From Branchiostoma floridae (taxonomy: Eukaryota > Chordata > Leptocardii > Amphioxiformes > Branchiostomatidae), in contig NC_049997.1 of NCBI RefSeq assembly GCF_000003815.2, positions 15,006,213 through 15,070,212 of the forward strand: a stretch of DNA of 64,000 nt. The letters are read 5' to 3'. The notes beneath the pieces were generated by a model that was given only the letters and a program-made list of their open reading frames with translations, was not told where the DNA came from and searched no databases. Below, piece by piece: positions 59,650-64,000 of the stretch; position 1 is the first letter of the stretch, and every line of letters starts with the position of its first letter. A program made the position numbers and the translations under genes.

Positions 59650-62600
59650 TCACAATGGACAAATGAAAGAACAAAGGAACTCTAGTTCTTGTACGATGAT
59701 GTCCTGTGCTGGGTGAATGGCATCCCCATGCCAGTGCTGTGCATTGGTCATTTCCCAAACATCTACAAGAACAACGTTCATCCCGCGGAACATTTCTCTC
59801 ATTATCAAGTCCAGCTTGTGTGCCAGCCAATCCCCACATTTCAGCTCATTGCCCTTGGCCGTGTTTGCCGACTTGATGACCACCAGAGTTTCAGGACTCC
59901 TGTGCAGTAAACGTTCTATTGCAGCACGGACGGCTTCCATTCTTTTCCTGTAGACCTCCACAGGGTACGAGGTGAAATGTGCCCACATGGTGATACCAAC
60001 CACATCGTTCGGTCCTCCTTCGATTTCATCGATGATGTTAGCGACATACTTGAGGAGAAATGTCAAAATAAAAGGACAGCGACGAGGCGGTCCGTGTGCA
60101 CGATAGTTTAACGTTATGTTATTAACAGGATCTCGGGCGAGCAATGGTCCAGTTTTGTGTATGGCCCAAGGAATATGTGTTTCTTTCATTTTCAAGATTC
60201 TGACGAAATGTTCCCACCACTGCCGTATGGTAGAGTCCCCCATGAAATGCAGAGTTTTCCCCTTCAGGCATTGCTGCCAGCCGGCCTGGCTGGAGAAATG
60301 TCTGTTCTTACAGACGAGAGAGTTCCACACGCCGTTCCGATAGAACCCAGATATCTGTGGAGTGGCCAGTCCCCAGACACACCGTCTGCGATTGGCCAAA
60401 GGATCTTGCCCTGTGTTAAGAAGGAGAATGCCATGATATCCAGTTAGCCTCCACTAGGCCTTCCTACGGGAGTATGGATCGTAGAATTCAGCAAAAGAAG
60501 GAGATTCTGATTGGCTGTCCAGCGGTGACGCAACGCAACGAGAGCACGAATCACCGACGATTGCTTGCAGGCGACATTCTCTCTCTCTTTAGAACAGAGT
60601 TATGTTTACACACATCCCATACTCCCTTCTGCTTAGAATGAAGCTGCAATTGACGCGTTCAACATTCAGAAAACATATCGTCTTACTCTATTATCAAGAT
60701 AAATGGAAGAAATGTGGCGTACCTTTTTTCACATTGATTTTAGATGGAGATCCAGAAATAGACATCTTCAGTGCAGTGTTGCCCCTGTAGCAGGATCGAA
60801 ATGCACAACGTTGCACGTTGGAAAAAACGGCATCGTACATATCAACATTGTTTGCTTTATCATACCACCGGTTTGGATTATCATTATCAATTGAAAGGTC
60901 GACAACTTTGATAATTGTCATTGTCATAAATGGTTTGCATTGTCGGTTTGCACTATGATAAAAGGTTCTTTCGTGTCGAAAATTTTATAACCATCACATG
61001 TGGTGTTTGTAGCGATTGCAAGTCTAAAATACGAACAGTTCAAATTCAGACACCTTTGCTATGATGTCATAATCTGCATTTTTGACATTCAGAAGTACTC
61101 CTATATTGAAGGGAAGCATGATGTTCATTTAAGTAGTAACTCTTGCGTTTTCCAAGCGCACCAGGCATTTTATATATAGTTTTATACATAGTTAAGATAG
61201 ATGATCATTGTGCGTCAACATACCTGCTAAACAGTTTTCCACCTTTCACGTCCCTGTACCTAAGTGTGCCATGGTATCCTGATGTGTTACAAGGGATGTT
61301 GGCGGCTTTCTCACAATACCACCAGGCGCCTGCATGCGGGTCCGAGTAGTTACAAACTGCACTGGTGTTTTTGAAGATGGCAGGGTCTACGTTACACTCG
61401 GTGTCGATAACAGTGTTCTTTCCTACTATATAGCGTTTTCTAAACATGACAAGATCAATTGGATATTTTCGGATAGTTCTTTCTATAACATCGATAGCCT
61501 GCCGTGGGTGGACCAGTTGGATTTTGATGGTGACCTCCCCCTCCCACAACAGTCGGAACGTCGCCGTGTAAGTACCGTTCTGGTGGTCCGTTATGATACC
61601 GACTGCACCAGAACCTGCCTTCCCTTTCACTGCGGTAAGGATGGACGCCCGAAAGAAATCGCCAATGTTTGTAACTATGTTGTTTTGTGAATCTTTGGCA
61701 GAGATCTCAATGCGCAACATATCTCCTACAGAATATTGTCTGCCAGACTCAGAAGCTAAGGAAAATTTCAGCTGCCTCTTATAGACCGCAGCAGAGAACG
61801 GTTTGGTCGTTTGTAACACCGGAGAAAACGGTTTGGTCGTGTTCAACACCGGTTTCTCAATTACAATGTTGTTCCACCGATGTCGAAATGAAGGAACATC
61901 ATTAGAAGATTCTGCCGTAAACCATTGCGTTTTCATCATTCGTTGGCTGATCCATTGCGAGCTCTACAGATAATAAAAGAATTGCGTCACCCATCGTTCA
62001 CAAGAAGCATTGACGTCAATCCAAGAAGTAGGGGTGGGTAACGGTACAGTGTAAACAAAACCAGTTTTTCTTATTGGACCGGTCCGGAAAAACCAGACCT
62101 GAAAATTTTCGGTGGACCGGATGTAGGACCTACTGGAAAATGAACAGATTATATGAACAGGCATTCACACGTTTTGGGGCTTACCCGTCTGGGAAAATAA
62201 CAAGAGCGAAGTAGAGTAGAGCCTATAGCCATTTCTACCATAACAGTCAATAGTACAGGGGCAGTTAGCCTTGTAGGATTTTAAAACGCCAGTGGCAGTC
62301 AAATACTCCACAAAACAGATTTCTTTGGACCATCGTTTTGAGTATCGTCTATTCACAAGTTCTCACATAATGAATCAGGTTCAGGTCCGGACCTGATCCT
62401 TTGGACCTGAACTGGACCTGAATTTTCTGTACCGGTACCCACACTAGCCTGGTTACCAAACCCCAGCCCGATCTCAAGTATCTATCGTGCAAGGGTCTGG
62501 ACGGATGGCATAGGCAGCCTTCTCAATTTTGCCCCCTATAGTGGGCAAAAAAACTCCACCAATTAGAACAGCAGCAGGATCAGCAGGAGGTACTACACCC

Positions 62601-63308
62601 CTACCATGATTGGTTAAAGACCCCCAACTGTATTTTTTGAATCCATAACAGTAACCACTAAGTACCTGATTCGCTTCTGTGATAGCCTGCTGACCAACTG
62701 TGGTGTGTTGTAACTGGCTACCTGTGGTGTGAGTGGCCATTAATCATAGGTTCTCCTCCCTCTGATCAAGGGCCTTCGAGAACATTTCTACAGCCATCCT
62801 TTTTTTGAGGTTATACCCACACCGGTACCGGTCACAATCGGGAAAGGGGGCCCTACTGGGTAGCTCATGGGATGTTTTCGGGCGTGCCTACTACTTGGCC
62901 ACCTGGAACACCTAGCGGCTACTGGCTATATTTGGCCCCTGGCGGGCTCCGGATTATCAACCCGTAGTTAAACTCAACCCGGGGCCCGGTGACAAATAAT
63001 CGGGCAGCCATGATGATCCAGGTATGTATCTGGAGACCGTGGATTGTTGAATTCCATGCCTTGCACGTGGAAATCATCGCTATACTGAAATCTACGTCGC
63101 TACGATGCTAATACTAGTCTTTGGCCGTGAAATTCACCAGAAAATGTGGTGCGTTCTTTTCAGTTCTGTTGACAACTCAAGATGTATGATGTTTAGAATA
63201 TACCTGAGTGCAGTACAGTAGAAACGTTGCGATAAGGAATATGAGTGCTGGACCCAACCACCTACGCGTTTGTCCGCCACCAAACCATTTCCTCCATCCG
63301 TTCGCCAT
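59650..63308 (-). CDS. NXPE-family (neurexophilin and PC-esterase domain) type II membrane glycoprotein, about 555 aa
   Basis: Four coding exons on the minus strand: 63204-63308, 61224-61963, 60723-60784 and 59650-60410. All phases agree (1668 nt), matching the 540-560 residues usual for NXPE1-4. Exon 1 encodes MANGWRKWFGGG followed by a signal anchor (residues about 18-33). Exon 2 carries the neurexophilin-like/filamin-like part (YSVGDMLRIEISAKD, GDFFRASI, TDHQNGTYTATFRLLWEGEV) and a Cys region. The 62-nt exon 3 bridges GGKLFSR to the last exon and restores the frame. The last exon is a PC-esterase domain with the GDS block FMGDSTIRQWW (Ser about 362), AHFTSYPVEVY, VVIKSANT and the closing DAIHP (Asp about 532, His about 535), so the catalytic residues of that fold are all present. 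Such proteins sit in the secretory pathway; related plant domains transfer acetyl groups to polysaccharides, but the animal substrate is not established. Confidence 0.92.
62031..62443. mobile_element. DNA transposon fragment or MITE in an NXPE intron
   Basis: The ends GGGGTGGGTAACGGTACAG and CTGTACCGGTACCCACAC are inverted. Inside, ATTGGACCGGTCCGG and TCAGGTCCGGACCTGA are palindromic GGACC-rich motifs. No target duplication can be read with confidence. DNA at about 62447-63000 also looks repetitive but could not be classified. Confidence 0.5.
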
Positions 63309-64000
63309 GTTTGTCTGTACATGTTGGGAGAGAAAAAGATACAACCTCAAAACTCTGCATTTGTCTTTGGATAAAACAGGTGTGCGGTGCCTCGATCTTG
63401 TGGATTAATCTGCTTCCTGCACACATCACGTTTTCCGTCCCCTTTTGCCGTTTGCAAAAGCACACAAGTTAAATGGGCATTCCACTCTGGAAGGGGTGGT
63501 GTTTTCCAATAGATAATGTGTCAATGGATATATATAGTCAGCCAACTTTTGTGGAATTCACATTGCACTATGTATGTGTGTTTTGTAAAACTATATGACA
63601 CTCACTAAACCCATGCAGACCCTACCCATGCATTCCCTATATGCATAGACACTTTCTTTATCGTGCATATTTTCAGAATAAATGAGGATCGCTAAGCACA
63701 CCGTGAAGGCGAATTGCTCATAAGCTAGAAAAGAACACATAACAAGACTAGATTTCTTAGCGATCCGAAATAAGTTTTGTAACCTTACCTAAAAGTTTTG
63801 CATTGCATTTTGCCATAGGATTAATTTAATTAGAGGGTACTTGGGAAGTTTAGCAGAAGACTGAATGCTTTTGAGGCACGTGGAGCAGCTGGGTACTTTA
63901 TCGTATAATGTGAAGTAGTATGCATTTATTACTTCCTACAATTAATATGTATCGGAAAATAACACTCCCGTGTGGAGTGGAATGCCCCTTTAAAGATTGA
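63309..64000. other. NXPE 5' flank
   Basis: No gene. The first few hundred bases upstream of the NXPE ATG should contain its 5'UTR and promoter; CACGTTTTCC and similar words are not distinctive, and no TATA box was identified with confidence. Confidence 0.4.

Noticed and set aside
61243-61963. Alternative NXPE exon 2 donor at 61243 joined directly to the last exon
   Set aside because: It keeps frame but uses a weaker donor (AAAG|gtggaa) and drops the linker segment; the 61224 donor plus the 62-nt exon fits the family better.

Overview
The window looks like AT-rich nuclear DNA from an invertebrate chordate, most probably a lancelet (Branchiostoma). The genes are intron-rich with clean GT-AG junctions and animal-specific families. 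They include a Wee1 kinase, a sperm/ciliary SHIPPO-repeat protein, an NXPE glycoprotein, a headcase-type protein, CD20-like four-pass proteins and a candidate EFF-1/AFF-1-type cell fusogen (a family I recall being reported from lancelet among chordates). Introns and gaps are crowded with short non-autonomous DNA transposons. The species call is inference; no search was run.

Layout. 1-8.3 kb: two tandem minus-strand MS4A/CD20-like genes made by a segmental duplication that also copied the 5' noncoding exon and promoter; the left copy runs off the window. About 10.1-10.5 kb: a small minus-strand ORF or terminal exon with a TAZ-type zinc finger. 15.3-20.7 kb: minus-strand CIMAP1A/ODF3 (SHIPPO repeats) with two alternative last exons; a possible distal noncoding first exon lies near 28.8 kb. 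21-31 kb: essentially gene-free, with several MITE families. 31.6-40.5 kb: minus-strand wee1 in 12 coding exons whose phases all agree, with a promoter carrying CCAAT boxes, a CRE and two CACGTG E-boxes. A hAT-type element with a promoter-like block sits in intron 3. 44.9-47.4 kb: plus-strand type I membrane protein, candidate EFF-1/AFF-1-like fusogen. 48.6-49.5 kb: a truncated, decayed tandem copy of its membrane-proximal end. 50.9-54.6 kb: plus-strand headcase-like gene with a shortened, unusual C-terminal half. 54.9-57.2 kb: tandem and duplicated repeats. 59.6-63.3 kb: minus-strand NXPE-family type II membrane glycoprotein in four coding exons.

The genes do not form a functional cluster. 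They are ordinary neighbours, with two cases of local tandem duplication (MS4A-like and fusogen-like). The most unusual contents are the fusogen locus and its truncated copy, the alternative last exons of CIMAP1A, and the headcase-like protein with a replaced C-terminus. Exon joins were inferred by hand from splice signals, reading phase and recalled family similarity.
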